Counted from the first letter of the stretch, positions 15,758-24,701 are shown. The stretch: 37,764 nt of DNA from Phycisphaerae bacterium (GCA_014379105.1 JACMML010000342.1:1-37764); one strand, 5' to 3'. The notes: a model not told the origin generated them from the letters alone. Translations and numbers: made by a program.

Positions 15758-17439
15758 ACCGGCGCCAGTGGGGACGCCGCCGTCGCCGGCAGCGGCGACT
15801 CATTGGGGCGCTTCCAGAGCAGATGGCGCTTCCAATGCGCATCGTCGCGATTCGGAAAATCAAGCCGGTAATGCGCACCGCGCGATTCGGTTCGCGTCAT
15901 CGCGGCGGAGGTGACCAGAAATGCCACGGTCAGCATGTTCTGCAACTCCCAGCCCGCAACCGCCTGTTCCGCACCGGCGGCCGGTAGAAATGTTTTGTCC
16001 ATCACGTACCGGCACCAGAACGCGATAATCTCGCGCGTCTCGGTGAGCCGATCTCCTGATCGTTCGATGCCGACGTTGCGCCACATCACGCTGCGTAATG
16101 AGCTTTTGACGTCGGTGACGTCGAGTTCGGTCTTGTGCGAGACGTCGATTCGGTGATCAAGCGTGTGCGGAAAAACGGCCGGTGACTCTTTGGCCCGAAG
16201 CGCCGCGTCGGTGCCGGCGCGAGCGCCAAATACGAGTCCTTCGAGCAATGAGTTGCTTGCCAGGCGATTGGCTCCGTGCAGTCCGCTGCAACTGGCCTCG
16301 CCAATCGCGTATAAGCCGGGCAAGGCGCTGCGGCCGTACAGGTCTGCATCCACGCCGCCGATCATGTAGTGGGTTGCGGGGTGGATTGGGATCGGCTGGT
16401 GCGCCATATCGATTTCAAATTCCTCGCACAGCCTGGCCAGTTGCGGAAAACGTTTTTTGAACGCCACAACCTCGAGATGCCGGACATCAAGGAACACGTG
16501 CGTATAGTTCGTCTTGCGAATCTGCTCCACGATCGCTCGCGAGACAACGTCGCGCGGCGCGAGTTCAAGATCCTTGTGATAATCCCCCATGAAGCGGTAG
16601 CCGTTGCGGTCGATCAGGTGCGCGCCTTCTCCGCGTACGGCCTCGGTCACCAGCGCGCGGCTGGAGCCGGCGACGTACAGGGTGGTCGGATGAAACTGGA
16701 CCATCTCCATATCGCCGAGTGTCGCGCCCGCCCGATACGCCATCGCGTGGCCGTCAGCGGTGGCGATCTTGGGATTGGTCGATTCGCGCCACAATTGACC
16801 GGCGCCGCCGGATGCGAGGATGGTCTGCGCCGCCCAGATGATCTGTATCTGTTTATCGATCATCGCCAGCAGCCCGATGCATTGGCCGTCCTGGGTGATC
16901 AGATCGATTGCGAAGCTATGCTCGCTGACGCGGATGGATTCGAACGAGCGGACTTTGTTGATCAGCGTCTGCGCCAGTTCCTTGCCCGTCGCGTCGCCAT
17001 ACGCGTGAAGAATCCGTGCATAGCTGTGGCCGCCTTCCAGGCCGTACGCGAGGTCATAAGCATTGCCGCTGTGCTTGTCGAAATTGATGCCCCACTTGAT
17101 CAATTCAATCACGCGTGGCGGTCCCTCTTCGATCACCGTCCGAACTGCTTTTTCATCGCACAACCCGACGCCGACAACTTCGGTGTCGCGAATATGCGCA
17201 TCCACCGAATCCAATGGCTGTAACACCGCCGCGATGCCGCCTTGTGCCCACCAGGTGTTGGATTGCTCGATCGTTTCTTTGGTCAGCAGTAATACGTCTG
17301 CGCCCGACTCAGCCGCGGCAATCGCGGCACGCAAGCCCGCCACGCCGCCGCCAATGACCAATACATCGGCGATCTGATGGGGAAGGCGCGATGCGCGGAA
17401 CGGCACGAGGTAGCGGCGTTGAGTAAGCGATTCGAACAT
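15754..17439 (-). CDS. nadB: L-aspartate oxidase
   Basis: A 561-residue FAD enzyme that oxidises L-aspartate to iminoaspartate, the first step of de novo NAD synthesis; quinolinate synthase (nadA) would use the product but is not in this window. Motifs: dinucleotide-binding GGGVAGL near 30-36, WWAQGGIAAV, EGGHS, the substrate-site HPTT, a conserved arginine in AVRGEG, HYMIGGV, and the long GLYAIGEASCSGLHGANRLASNS signature of the family. The C-terminal helical domain is complete. Length is slightly above the usual 530-540. It lies downstream of nuoC on the same strand, 112 bases away, in a spacer rich in repeats. Its stop overlaps the subtilase stop by 4 bases on the opposite strand. Confidence 0.94.
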   Translation of the reverse strand: MFESLTQRRYLVPFRASRLPHQIADVLVIGGGVAGLRAAIAAAESGADVLLLTKETIEQSNTWWAQGGIAAVLQPLDSVDAHIRDTEVVGVGLCDEKAVRTVIEEGPPRVIELIKWGINFDKHSGNAYDLAYGLEGGHSYARILHAYGDATGKELAQTLINKVRSFESIRVSEHSFAIDLITQDGQCIGLLAMIDKQIQIIWAAQTILASGGAGQLWRESTNPKIATADGHAMAYRAGATLGDMEMVQFHPTTLYVAGSSRALVTEAVRGEGAHLIDRNGYRFMGDYHKDLELAPRDVVSRAIVEQIRKTNYTHVFLDVRHLEVVAFKKRFPQLARLCEEFEIDMAHQPIPIHPATHYMIGGVDADLYGRSALPGLYAIGEASCSGLHGANRLASNSLLEGLVFGARAGTDAALRAKESPAVFPHTLDHRIDVSHKTELDVTDVKSSLRSVMWRNVGIERSGDRLTETREIIAFWCRYVMDKTFLPAAGAEQAVAGWELQNMLTVAFLVTSAAMTRTESRGAHYRLDFPNRDDAHWKRHLLWKRPNESPLPATAASPLAPV

Positions 17440-17444
17440 GAGGT

Positions 17445-17580
17445 GTGAGGGTGAAGGCGTAAGGCGTAAGAAAGTTAATCCTTGATAATTTTGTGAATCA
17501 TAACTGCGGTCATGCGTTACGCCTCACGCCTGGCCCCTTCACCCTCACTCATCAAGCCCCTTCGCGCGTGATAATTTTGT
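17445..17580. repeat. Inverted repeat and 12-bp direct repeat at the 3' end of nuoC
   Basis: Two arms of the ggcgtaaggcgtgag type face each other: 17445-17469 and 17517-17548. They share a perfect 12-base segment (GTGAGGGTGAAG) and a 13-base segment with one mismatch, with a 7-base bulge on one side. Independently, TGATAATTTTGT occurs at 17483-17494 and again at 17569-17580, inside nuoC. On the minus strand, joining the two copies and removing the 86 bases between corresponding points restores a reading frame ending ENYKIIKD-stop, instead of the present ENYKIITREGA-stop. This fits insertion of a short repeat element with a 12-bp target duplication. Confidence 0.7.
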
Positions 17581-18130
17581 AATTCTCGCGCTCCCCGATG
17601 CCCCGCAGCGGGTAGTCCTTGCGGAGCGGATAGCTTCCGAATCCGTTCCACGTGAGAATGCGGCGCAGATCGGGATGGCCGGAGAAGACAATTCCGAACA
17701 TGTCGTAAACTTCGCGCTCCGGCCATTCCGCACCCGGCCAGATCGTGGTCACGGTCGGCAGGATCAGTCCCGGATCGGCCTTGGCGAGCGCCTCTTCATC
17801 GCGCACGTCAACGCCGGGCCCGGTCTCCCGCTCAGGATCGAGAAAAACTTTTAGCCAGAGGCGATTGTTGTATTCGGTGCTGGTCAGACCGTAATTCACC
17901 GCGAACCGGTGCTCCGCGCCGCCGAATCCGAGATAATCGACCCCGTTCAACTCCGACAAAAAATCGTATTTCGTCCGCGGGTCGGTTTTGAGAAATCCGC
18001 TCACCTCAGCGATGCGTTCACGGGGCACGATCAGCGTGATCATGTCTCGAAACTCGCCGGCCTTGAACGTGATGTCCGCGAATGCCTGCTTGAGCGGTTC
18101 GAACGCGGGATGATTGATTTTCTTTGCCAT
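17552..18130 (-). CDS. nuoC: NADH-quinone oxidoreductase subunit C
   Basis: A 192-residue NuoC (30 kDa subunit), part of the peripheral arm of respiratory complex I on the cytoplasmic side of the membrane. The diagnostic segment is E-W-P-E-R-E-V-Y-D-M-F-G-I at 135-147 followed by GHPDLRRIL at 151-159 and LRKDYPLRG at 169-177. The ATG at 18130 gives the usual N-terminus; upstream in-frame sequence belongs to the divergent gene region. No other nuo gene is in the window: nadB follows and a membrane protein diverges from it, so this subunit is separated from its usual operon. Its last five codons appear to derive from a repeat insertion. Confidence 0.93.
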   Translation of the reverse strand: MAKKINHPAFEPLKQAFADITFKAGEFRDMITLIVPRERIAEVSGFLKTDPRTKYDFLSELNGVDYLGFGGAEHRFAVNYGLTSTEYNNRLWLKVFLDPERETGPGVDVRDEEALAKADPGLILPTVTTIWPGAEWPEREVYDMFGIVFSGHPDLRRILTWNGFGSYPLRKDYPLRGIGERENYKIITREGA

Positions 18131-18199
18131 GCGTAACCTCGGACGATTGTGGAGTTTGCGCTCGTTAAGGTCAAGTTGCAGGACGAAGCGCAAGTACCG

Positions 18200-19228
18200 A
18201 TGATTCGCGACATGACAGACGTGCTTCCCTACCACAGCATACCCCAGCCACCCCAGCCGGATCGCAGCGGAAGAATCCTGGCGGTGGGCATCATTCTTAC
18301 AATTTGCGGGGTGATGACCTCGTGCATCCTGGCGATCGCCCCACTGGCACTTCTCGCACCGCAACCGCCGGGCGAGCCCGGCGTGGAGAAGTCGCAGATT
18401 GTCGGCGCGATGCTCATCTACCTCGTGCTTTCAATTATCTTGCTCACGCTCGGCATCGGTACTTTTATGAAACGGCGGTGGATCCGCCCGCTCACGATCA
18501 TCTTGTCCACTCACTGGATGATCGGCGGGGTTTTTACAGTCTTCGCGATGCTACTGATGTATCCGGTTCTTCTTGCAAGCATGACGGCCCCCGCCGGCGG
18601 CGTATCACTGCCACCCGGAACTACGAGTGCGATTCTGATTGTCATCATCCTCATGATCGGCGTCATTGGCATTGCACTACCCGCATTGCTGATCTGGCTT
18701 TTGAAATCGGAGGAGTGTCGCATCACGCTGGAGTGGTTCGATAATAAGGCTCGATGGACGGACCACTGTCCTCTGAAGATTCTCGGCCTGGCGATCACGC
18801 TGTGCGTTGCGGGCCTGCTGTTCGCTTCATCGATCCCCTACGCCATGGTGCCTGGGGTGATCGTCCACATAACCGGCGCGCCGGCGGTCGTCCTCATCAT
18901 GATTTTTTCGGCGCTCCTGCTGCTGGCGGGTTATTGGGTGTATCGCTTGAAGATGACCGGGTGGTGGATCGGGTTCGGAGTCATCGTGGTGTTCGCGGTG
19001 CTGGCATCATTAACGCCAGTTTTTGTTTCCCCCGTTGAATACTATCGCAGCTTCGGCATGACGCCGGACCAGCTCGCGATCTACAAGACCCATGAAGACT
19101 CGTTGCGATGGCTTTTCATCGCAATGTCACTGCTTTTCGGCATCAGCTTCGCAATCTACATGCTCCGCCTCAAACCGGTCATGGAGCAGGCGATCCGCGA
19201 ACAATCGGCTAGATCGAGCACGCGATGA
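18200..19228 (+). CDS. Polytopic membrane protein, unknown function
   Basis: About 342 residues with eight predicted hydrophobic segments, the first starting about 25 residues after the initiator (RILAVGIILTICGVM) and the last near the C-terminus (LRWLFIAMSLLFGISFAIYML). A short proline-rich N-terminus (IPQPPQPDR) precedes the first one. Loops are short, without recognisable domains or cofactor motifs. The start is uncertain: ATG at 18200 or 18212 give a natural cytoplasmic N-terminus, while an in-frame GTG at 18149 would add 17 residues. The gene diverges from nuoC and its end overlaps convergent zwf by 20 bases. It is probably a lineage-specific inner-membrane protein; no function is proposed. 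Confidence 0.68.
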   Translation: MIRDMTDVLPYHSIPQPPQPDRSGRILAVGIILTICGVMTSCILAIAPLALLAPQPPGEPGVEKSQIVGAMLIYLVLSIILLTLGIGTFMKRRWIRPLTIILSTHWMIGGVFTVFAMLLMYPVLLASMTAPAGGVSLPPGTTSAILIVIILMIGVIGIALPALLIWLLKSEECRITLEWFDNKARWTDHCPLKILGLAITLCVAGLLFASSIPYAMVPGVIVHITGAPAVVLIMIFSALLLLAGYWVYRLKMTGWWIGFGVIVVFAVLASLTPVFVSPVEYYRSFGMTPDQLAIYKTHEDSLRWLFIAMSLLFGISFAIYMLRLKPVMEQAIREQSARSSTR

Positions 19229-20765
19229 TCGGCTCCCCGTCACTCCCCAAACCCGCCCAGCGGCGGCCGTCGCGCTCGATGAGATCCATGGCTTTCTTCG
19301 GTCCCCATGTGCCGGGGGCATAGAGCTCGGGCTTGCGGGTGCTCTGTTTCCAGCCTTCGAGAATCACATCGATCACTTCCCACGCCGCCTCGGCCTCGTC
19401 GCCGCGGATGAAGAGGGTCTGGTCTCCGCTGATTGCGTCGAAAATCAGCCGCTCGTAGGCCTCGGGCGCTTCTTTTCCGAACGTGGTCGCGTAGTTGAAG
19501 TTCATTTCCACGCTCTTGATGTTCATCGTTCCGCCGGGCACTTTCCCGTTCAGGTGCATGGATATGCCCTCTTCGGGCGCGACCTTGATGACCAGATCAT
19601 TCGGGTAGACCGGCGAATCACATTGTTTCTGGAAAAGCGTCTGCGGCGGAGACCGAAACCGCACAATCACCTCGCTCACCTTGGCCGGCATGCATTTGCC
19701 GGTGCGGATGTAGAACGGCGTGCCGCTCCAGCGCCAGCTATCGATATACAGCTTCAGCGCAACGAATGTCTCGGTCGTGGAACCCGGCTCAACACCTTTG
19801 GCCTTGAGATAACCCGGCGTTGGTTTGCCTTTGACTTCCCCCGCGTCGTATTGGCCGCGCACGACGAACTCATCGACACGGGACGATCGCAACTGGCGGA
19901 CGGATTTGTAAACCTTAACCTTCTCATCACGGATCGACCGCGCGTCCAGTGCAGCCGGTGGCTCCATCGCGACCAGCGCCATCAGCTGGAAGATGTGGTT
20001 CTGCACCATGTCGCGCAGCGCACCGCTCTTGTCGTAGTATCCCGCCCGATCATCGGCGCTGACGGCCTCGGCGACGGTGATCTGCACACTGTCGATGTAT
20101 TTGTAATTCCAGATCGGCTCGAAGATCGAATTGGCGAACCGCATCACCATCAGGTTCTGAACGGTTTCTTTGCCGAGATAATGGTCGATCCGGTAAATCT
20201 GCGTCTCGTGGAAGCTCTGGGTCAGCAACTGGTTCAGTTCCAGGGCGCTTTTCAGATCATGCCCGAACGGCTTTTCGATGATGACCCGCTGCCAGGCGCC
20301 CTCATGCCGGACGGCCCCGGACTGCACGCGCTCGACAAGGCCCTGTTCGCCGAGGCACGTGGAAATCGGTTCGAACGCGCTCGGCGGAGTCGAAAGATAG
20401 AAAAGTCGATTCCCCTCAGTCTTGTGGGACACATCAAAAGCCGCCAGACGCTCCTTCAACTTGTCGAAATCGGCGGAATTGTCGTAGTTCCCGGTTTGAT
20501 AAAAAATCCGATCCAGCAGCCATGCCAGCTTTTGCTCGTCAACGCCCATTTTCTTCGCAGTTCTGGCGCTCTTGGCGATGGATTCGGAGCATATTTTGCG
20601 GAACGCATCGTCGCTCATCTCGGTGCGGGCGTAGCCGACGAGCGCGAAATTTTCACTTAGCAGCCCCTCGATTGCCAGCTCATACATCGCGGGGATGAGC
20701 TTGAGCTTCGCGAGGTCGCCGCTGGCGCCGAAGATAACCATTGCACATGGTGAGACAGTTGGCAT
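19209..20765 (-). CDS. zwf: Glucose-6-phosphate 1-dehydrogenase
   Basis: A 518-residue enzyme oxidising glucose 6-phosphate to 6-phosphogluconolactone with NADP, the entry to the oxidative pentose phosphate pathway and a main source of NADPH. The coenzyme motif is GASGDLAKLKL at 13-23 (the usual T-K-R-K is A-K-L-K here). EKPFG is at 164-168 and the active-site signature RIDHYLGKE at 192-200, with His195. The C-terminal part contains the FYIRTGK and YERLIFDA segments of the family. ATG at 20765 is chosen because AAGGAA precedes it and a promoter lies just upstream; a longer frame to 20825 would begin upstream of that promoter's start point. It lies downstream of a small secreted-protein gene on the same strand. 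Confidence 0.95.
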   Translation of the reverse strand: MPTVSPCAMVIFGASGDLAKLKLIPAMYELAIEGLLSENFALVGYARTEMSDDAFRKICSESIAKSARTAKKMGVDEQKLAWLLDRIFYQTGNYDNSADFDKLKERLAAFDVSHKTEGNRLFYLSTPPSAFEPISTCLGEQGLVERVQSGAVRHEGAWQRVIIEKPFGHDLKSALELNQLLTQSFHETQIYRIDHYLGKETVQNLMVMRFANSIFEPIWNYKYIDSVQITVAEAVSADDRAGYYDKSGALRDMVQNHIFQLMALVAMEPPAALDARSIRDEKVKVYKSVRQLRSSRVDEFVVRGQYDAGEVKGKPTPGYLKAKGVEPGSTTETFVALKLYIDSWRWSGTPFYIRTGKCMPAKVSEVIVRFRSPPQTLFQKQCDSPVYPNDLVIKVAPEEGISMHLNGKVPGGTMNIKSVEMNFNYATTFGKEAPEAYERLIFDAISGDQTLFIRGDEAEAAWEVIDVILEGWKQSTRKPELYAPGTWGPKKAMDLIERDGRRWAGLGSDGEPIIACSI

Positions 20766-20797
20766 GCGGCTTTTCCTTACGTTAGCCCGTGAGCCGG

Positions 20798-20825
20798 ACT
20801 CTACGAAACCTATGACCAATTGCAA
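20798..20825 (-). promoter_or_regulatory. Candidate promoter for zwf
   Basis: On the minus strand TTGCAA (20825-20820) and TAGAGT (20803-20798) are 16 bases apart. Transcription would start near 20791, giving a leader of about 26 bases to the ATG at 20765. Confidence 0.4.
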
Positions 20826-20859
20826 TGAATCCTGATCGGAACCGGACAGTCACTGGTCG

Positions 20860-21261
20860 TTAGTCTAGTCCGAACGGCCAGCGACCGTCCCCGAGGATGT
20901 CCGTGCCGAGATCCCGCTGCACGGGCGTCGCGACATACCAGCCCCAGAGTTCCCCCACCCTCGGATTACCTTCCAGGAACTGCCGCCAGCGGGCTTCAAA
21001 TTGCTGGAGGGCGTAAAGCCGTCCTTCCAGTGCATCGCTCCGCACGGCCTGCTGCTGCTGAAGTACCTCGGCGTCGGCGAGCTTTTTCTGCAATTTCTGA
21101 TTCTCGACCGCCAGTTCGTTTTTCCGATCCTGGGCATTTCGCAGCAGTTCCAGCGTGTTTTCGTACATTTTCTGCAATTGCTCAGGTGATGTCTGATTCT
21201 GCGCCATCGCCAGCGGCGACATCAACCCCAGCACCGCCAGCATGCAAACCACACGATTCAT
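20860..21261 (-). CDS. Small secreted coiled-coil protein
   Basis: A 133-residue protein with a signal peptide: basic start MNR, hydrophobic VVCMLAVLGLMSPL and an A-M-A cleavage site near residue 20. Residues 26-90 are a charged, glutamine- and leucine-rich helix (QLQKMYENTLELLRN, NQKLQKKLADAEVLQQQQ) likely to form a coiled coil. The C-terminus is aromatic and compact (RWRQFLEGN, WGWYVATP). No family is recognised. AGGAC lies at good spacing before the ATG at 21261, so the longer open frame is not needed. It would be periplasmic. It shares a strand with zwf (94 bases downstream) and diverges from a membrane protein gene. Confidence 0.7.
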   Translation of the reverse strand: MNRVVCMLAVLGLMSPLAMAQNQTSPEQLQKMYENTLELLRNAQDRKNELAVENQKLQKKLADAEVLQQQQAVRSDALEGRLYALQQFEARWRQFLEGNPRVGELWGWYVATPVQRDLGTDILGDGRWPFGLD

Positions 21262-21327
21262 GAACCGTCCTTTCGCGGCCGAATTGTAACAACTGTCGTC
21301 GCGAGGCCGAAATCGTACATATGTTTG

Positions 21328-21333
21328 TATAAT
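21328..21333 (+). promoter_or_regulatory. Consensus -10 box upstream of the zinc-ribbon membrane protein
   Basis: A perfect TATAAT lies 40 bases before the ATG at 21374; transcription would start near 21340. No good -35 is seen at 16-18 bases. This start point would exclude the longer in-frame start at 21332, and so supports the ATG at 21374. Confidence 0.4.
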
Positions 21334-21373
21334 GACCCGGGATGGAGCTTCCTCTGACGAAGGCAATCGATCG

Positions 21374-22702
21374 ATGATTCGCTTCGCGTGCATATGCGGG
21401 CTTCGATTCGAGTTACCGGACGAGCGAGCGGGGGATGAGTTTCAATGCTCCAACTGCATGCGGCTGGTTGATGTGCCGTCACCGGGCCAAATGGATGCGT
21501 TCGACGATGACGGAACCGTTCGGATCGCCGATGTCGCCCCAATACCGCCGGCCCTTCTGGAGAAAATTCGCGCGTTCGGACATCGCGACGATCTTCGCCA
21601 GACTGTGGACGAATACCTGTCCCTCGACGACGCCCCCGCCGCTGATGAGCCGCCACGTCGCCCCATGCCGCGCTACGACCCAGAGACCGGAGAACTGCTC
21701 GAACAGATAGATCTGCGCACCCAGGTGGCCGTCCCCTTGCCGCAGAACATCCCGATGGCCAAGCCGACGCTCGGCTACGCCAATCGTTCCACTGAACCGC
21801 CTGCATCGACGATCGCATGGTGGCAGCTTCCGTGGAAGCTGCTCAGAGGGCCCAACCTCGTCAGCATATTCATGGTGTTCCTCGTACACGCATTCGTGCA
21901 TTTCCTCCTGGTGATGCCCGGCCTGATTTTCATCACCCCGATTATCGTGCTGCTGATCGTGCTGGCGATCACGGCTCACTACTGCAACACGATCGAAGAG
22001 TTCGGACCGCGCCAACAGGATGAAATACCCGCGATGCTGCGCGGCGTCTCATTCACCGAAGACATTCGCATGCCGCTGCAAGGTTTGATCCTGGCATATC
22101 TCGCTTCGTTCGGCCCGCTGATGTTACTCTGGATTATCGAGCGCATCTTCAACTTCGAATCGCCGGCTTCGGAGCACGTACTGTTCTGGCTTGGCGTGCT
22201 CGTGTTCCCTGCCGCGCTGCTGACGGGCGTGACCAGCGGGGCTATCGGCGATTTTCTGCCGAATCGTCTGATATCGGTTTTCACGGCCAGCGTCTCGCAA
22301 TACTTTATGGCGCTGGCGGTGCTGATCGGAGCGTGGTTCGTGTATGGGCTTGCGCTGGGGTTCGTTGAGTACATTCCGTTCGGCCAACTCGCAGCCCCAG
22401 TGGCCACGGCGAAGGTTCCGTATCTCCGCATCATCGCAGGGCTCGCCCGGCTGTACGGAATGCTTCTGTTGGCGATCTACCTGACGCACCTCGCCGTGGC
22501 CATGCTCGGAATCCTCCACCGGCACCATCACCACCGCTTCCACTGGATCTATCTTGAATACGAGCGAGACGCGCGCGCGGACACCAACGCCCGGCTTGCC
22601 GAAATGCGGCGCCGTGGCGATCCGCGTCTGAATCGGGGTCGACGGGTGATGCCGGTTCAGCGGGTGACGCCGCCGGCCGGCGATCAAAGAGACGTGCGGT
22701 AG
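21374..22702 (+). CDS. Membrane protein with N-terminal zinc ribbon
   Basis: A 442-residue protein. The first 30 residues hold two cysteine pairs, C-x-C at 6-8 and C-x2-C at about 25-28 (EFQCSNCMRLV), a short zinc-ribbon-like element common in planctomycete membrane proteins. An acidic, proline-rich linker follows to about residue 140. The remainder has five or six hydrophobic segments, e.g. LVSIFMVFLVHAFVHFLLV, LIFITPIIVLLIVLAITA and FWLGVLVFPAALLTGV. A His-rich stretch (HRHHHHRFHW) follows the last one, and the C-terminus is basic. It may be a DUF4013-like protein; I cannot confirm that. It overlaps convergent rfbD by 19 bases. Function is unknown. Confidence 0.72.
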   Translation: MIRFACICGLRFELPDERAGDEFQCSNCMRLVDVPSPGQMDAFDDDGTVRIADVAPIPPALLEKIRAFGHRDDLRQTVDEYLSLDDAPAADEPPRRPMPRYDPETGELLEQIDLRTQVAVPLPQNIPMAKPTLGYANRSTEPPASTIAWWQLPWKLLRGPNLVSIFMVFLVHAFVHFLLVMPGLIFITPIIVLLIVLAITAHYCNTIEEFGPRQQDEIPAMLRGVSFTEDIRMPLQGLILAYLASFGPLMLLWIIERIFNFESPASEHVLFWLGVLVFPAALLTGVTSGAIGDFLPNRLISVFTASVSQYFMALAVLIGAWFVYGLALGFVEYIPFGQLAAPVATAKVPYLRIIAGLARLYGMLLLAIYLTHLAVAMLGILHRHHHHRFHWIYLEYERDARADTNARLAEMRRRGDPRLNRGRRVMPVQRVTPPAGDQRDVR

Positions 22703-23574
22703 CGATGAAGCCCGTCACGCCAATGCGGCATCTGCTGACGGGTAAGGGACTCGTACGCCGACAGATCAAGCACGCTGTAGCCGGGGCGTGTGGCGCTGTC
22801 CGGCTTGAGTTTCTTCCACTCCGCGCTAGTCGTTCGTGAGAGCTCTGTTTTAAGCTCAAACTCTTCCAGTATGGCGGCCGTGAAGTCGTACCAGGTTGTT
22901 TCGCCGCTGTTGGTCAGGTGCCAGATCCCGTTGGCGCCCCGATGGATCAGTTCCAGCGTGGCGTCGACCAGATCATACGTAAACGTCGGCGTCCCGCGCT
23001 GATCGTCAATGACCTTCAACGGTTTCCCCTGCTTCGCGACATTTATCATCGTCGCCGGAAAACACGGACCGCCCGGACCATATAGCCAGGCGGTGCGGAG
23101 GATGAGCCAGCGCTCGGGTGCGCTGTCCTGCAAGAGTCGCTCGCCGAGTAACTTCGATTTGCCATAAGCGCTGAGCGGGCCGATCGGATCTCCGGGCTGT
23201 AATGGCCGCTGCAGGGTGCCATCGAAGACATAGTCGGTGCTGTAGTGCACCAACATCGCGCCCGTCTCCCGGCATTTCATCGCCAGCCGACCGACCCCAT
23301 ACCCGTTGCACTCGATGGCCTTGTCGATTTCCTTTTCCGCCAGATCGACCTTCGTGTATGCGGCGCAATTTATCACCAACGTTGGTTTGATCCGCGCGAA
23401 ACTCTGCTCGATGGAGTCACCGCTGCAGACATCGAGAATCGTCCGGTCGGCGTAAGTGACGTCAAGCTTCATTGGCGACATTCGCTGCTTGAACGCGAAG
23501 GCGAGCATGCCATTGCCGCCGGTGATGAGGATGCGATCGTAGATGCTACTCAAGTGGTTGTTCCGTCTACTCAC
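22684..23574 (-). CDS. rfbD: dTDP-4-dehydrorhamnose reductase
   Basis: A 296-residue SDR-type enzyme catalysing the last step to dTDP-L-rhamnose. Motifs: nucleotide-binding GGNGML at 19-24, NCAAYTKVD at 69-77, STDYVFDG at 112-119 and the catalytic Y-x3-K (Tyr137, Lys141). The RGTPTFTYDLV segment is typical of the family. The initiation codon is uncertain: GTG at 23574 is given; a TTG seven codons further on is possible, and neither has a clear ribosome binding site. It is the third gene of a minus-strand rfbA-rfbB-rfbD run, 82 bases after rfbB, and overlaps the convergent membrane protein gene by 19 bases. The 3,5-epimerase (rfbC) is absent from this cluster. Confidence 0.9.
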   Translation of the reverse strand: MSRRNNHLSSIYDRILITGGNGMLAFAFKQRMSPMKLDVTYADRTILDVCSGDSIEQSFARIKPTLVINCAAYTKVDLAEKEIDKAIECNGYGVGRLAMKCRETGAMLVHYSTDYVFDGTLQRPLQPGDPIGPLSAYGKSKLLGERLLQDSAPERWLILRTAWLYGPGGPCFPATMINVAKQGKPLKVIDDQRGTPTFTYDLVDATLELIHRGANGIWHLTNSGETTWYDFTAAILEEFELKTELSRTTSAEWKKLKPDSATRPGYSVLDLSAYESLTRQQMPHWRDGLHRYRTSL

Positions 23575-23656
23575 TTATTCAAGCGTATGTCGCATCGTCT
23601 GAGACCGCGTCATTCATCGACCGTACGTCACTGAGACAGTGCTTTTACATTCCGAA

Positions 23657-24679
23657 TCACCGGTTGGCATACTGAGCTTGGTAGTATTTCAAATAATCCC
23701 CGCTCTTGATATCCCGCCACCATTTCTCGTTATCACGATACCACTGGATCGTCGTCTTGATCGCCGATTCAAACCGATGCTGCGGCTCCCAGCCGAGTTC
23801 GCGCTTGATCTTGCTCGCGTCGATTGCGTAGCGCCGATCATGCCCCGGGCGGTCTTTGACGTATTTCACGTATTTGTCCCACGGCTTATCCATCGCCAGC
23901 AGGATCGTCTCGGTGATCTGGCGGTTGGTCATCTCATTGTTCCCGCCGACGTTGTACGCCTCGCCAAAAACGCCCTTCTGCAGCACTGTCCAGATGGCCT
24001 GGCAGTGATCTTCAACGTACAGCCAGTCGCGGACGTTCTTGCCGTCGCCATACAGGGGCACCTGTTTATCTTCCATCAGGTTGGTGACAAAAAGCGGAAT
24101 CAGCTTTTCGGGAAAGTGAAACGGGCCGTAGTTGTTGCTGCAACGCGTGGTCAGGACCGGCATGTGAAACGTGTGGAAGTAAGATCGCACGAGGCAATCG
24201 CCACCGGCCTTGCTGGCGCTGTAGGGGCTGTTGGGCTGGAGCGGCGTATCCTCGGTAAATTTCACGTCCGGCTGATCTTCGGGCAAGGTGCCGTAGACTT
24301 CGTCCGTGCTGACATACAGAAACTTTTCTATGTCCTTTGCTTTAGCGATGTCGAGCAGCACCTGCGTACCGACGACATTGGCCTGCACGAACGGGCCGCT
24401 GCCGAGAATCGAGCGATCGACATGACTCTCGGCCGCGAAATGGACGATTTGCGTGACGCCGTGGTCTTCGATGGCTTTTTGGACCGCCGACGCGTCGCAG
24501 ATATCTCCTTTTACAAAGATGACCTGATCGCCAAGCAGATCCGACAGGTTCGCGATATTGCCGGCATAAGTGAGTGCGTCATACGCGACAAGTTTCACGG
24601 GCTCACGCCGCTTGACGAGCATGCGGACGAAGTTGCTGCCGATAAAGCCGGCAGCGCCGGTGACGAGGAGAGTGTCCAT
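23657..24679 (-). CDS. rfbB: dTDP-glucose 4,6-dehydratase
   Basis: A 340-residue extended SDR that converts dTDP-glucose to dTDP-4-keto-6-deoxyglucose, second step of dTDP-rhamnose synthesis. Motifs: TGAAGFIGSN at 7-16, AAESHVDRS at 82-90, the catalytic T-D-E at 125-127 in STDEVYG, Tyr153 and Lys157 in YSASK, and the NNYGP and DWLYVEDHC segments. All active-site residues are intact. ATG at 24679 begins the protein directly with the nucleotide-binding strand, as usual. It starts 36 bases after the rfbA stop, so co-transcription is likely. The product supports cell-envelope or exopolysaccharide synthesis. Confidence 0.95.
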   Translation of the reverse strand: MDTLLVTGAAGFIGSNFVRMLVKRREPVKLVAYDALTYAGNIANLSDLLGDQVIFVKGDICDASAVQKAIEDHGVTQIVHFAAESHVDRSILGSGPFVQANVVGTQVLLDIAKAKDIEKFLYVSTDEVYGTLPEDQPDVKFTEDTPLQPNSPYSASKAGGDCLVRSYFHTFHMPVLTTRCSNNYGPFHFPEKLIPLFVTNLMEDKQVPLYGDGKNVRDWLYVEDHCQAIWTVLQKGVFGEAYNVGGNNEMTNRQITETILLAMDKPWDKYVKYVKDRPGHDRRYAIDASKIKRELGWEPQHRFESAIKTTIQWYRDNEKWWRDIKSGDYLKYYQAQYANR

Positions 24680-24701
24680 ATTATTAATTTCAGCCTTCTT
24701 A

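Noticed and set aside
19092-20660. A 522-codon open frame on the plus strand
   Set aside because: It is antisense to zwf, which has all catalytic motifs; the plus frame resembles nothing.
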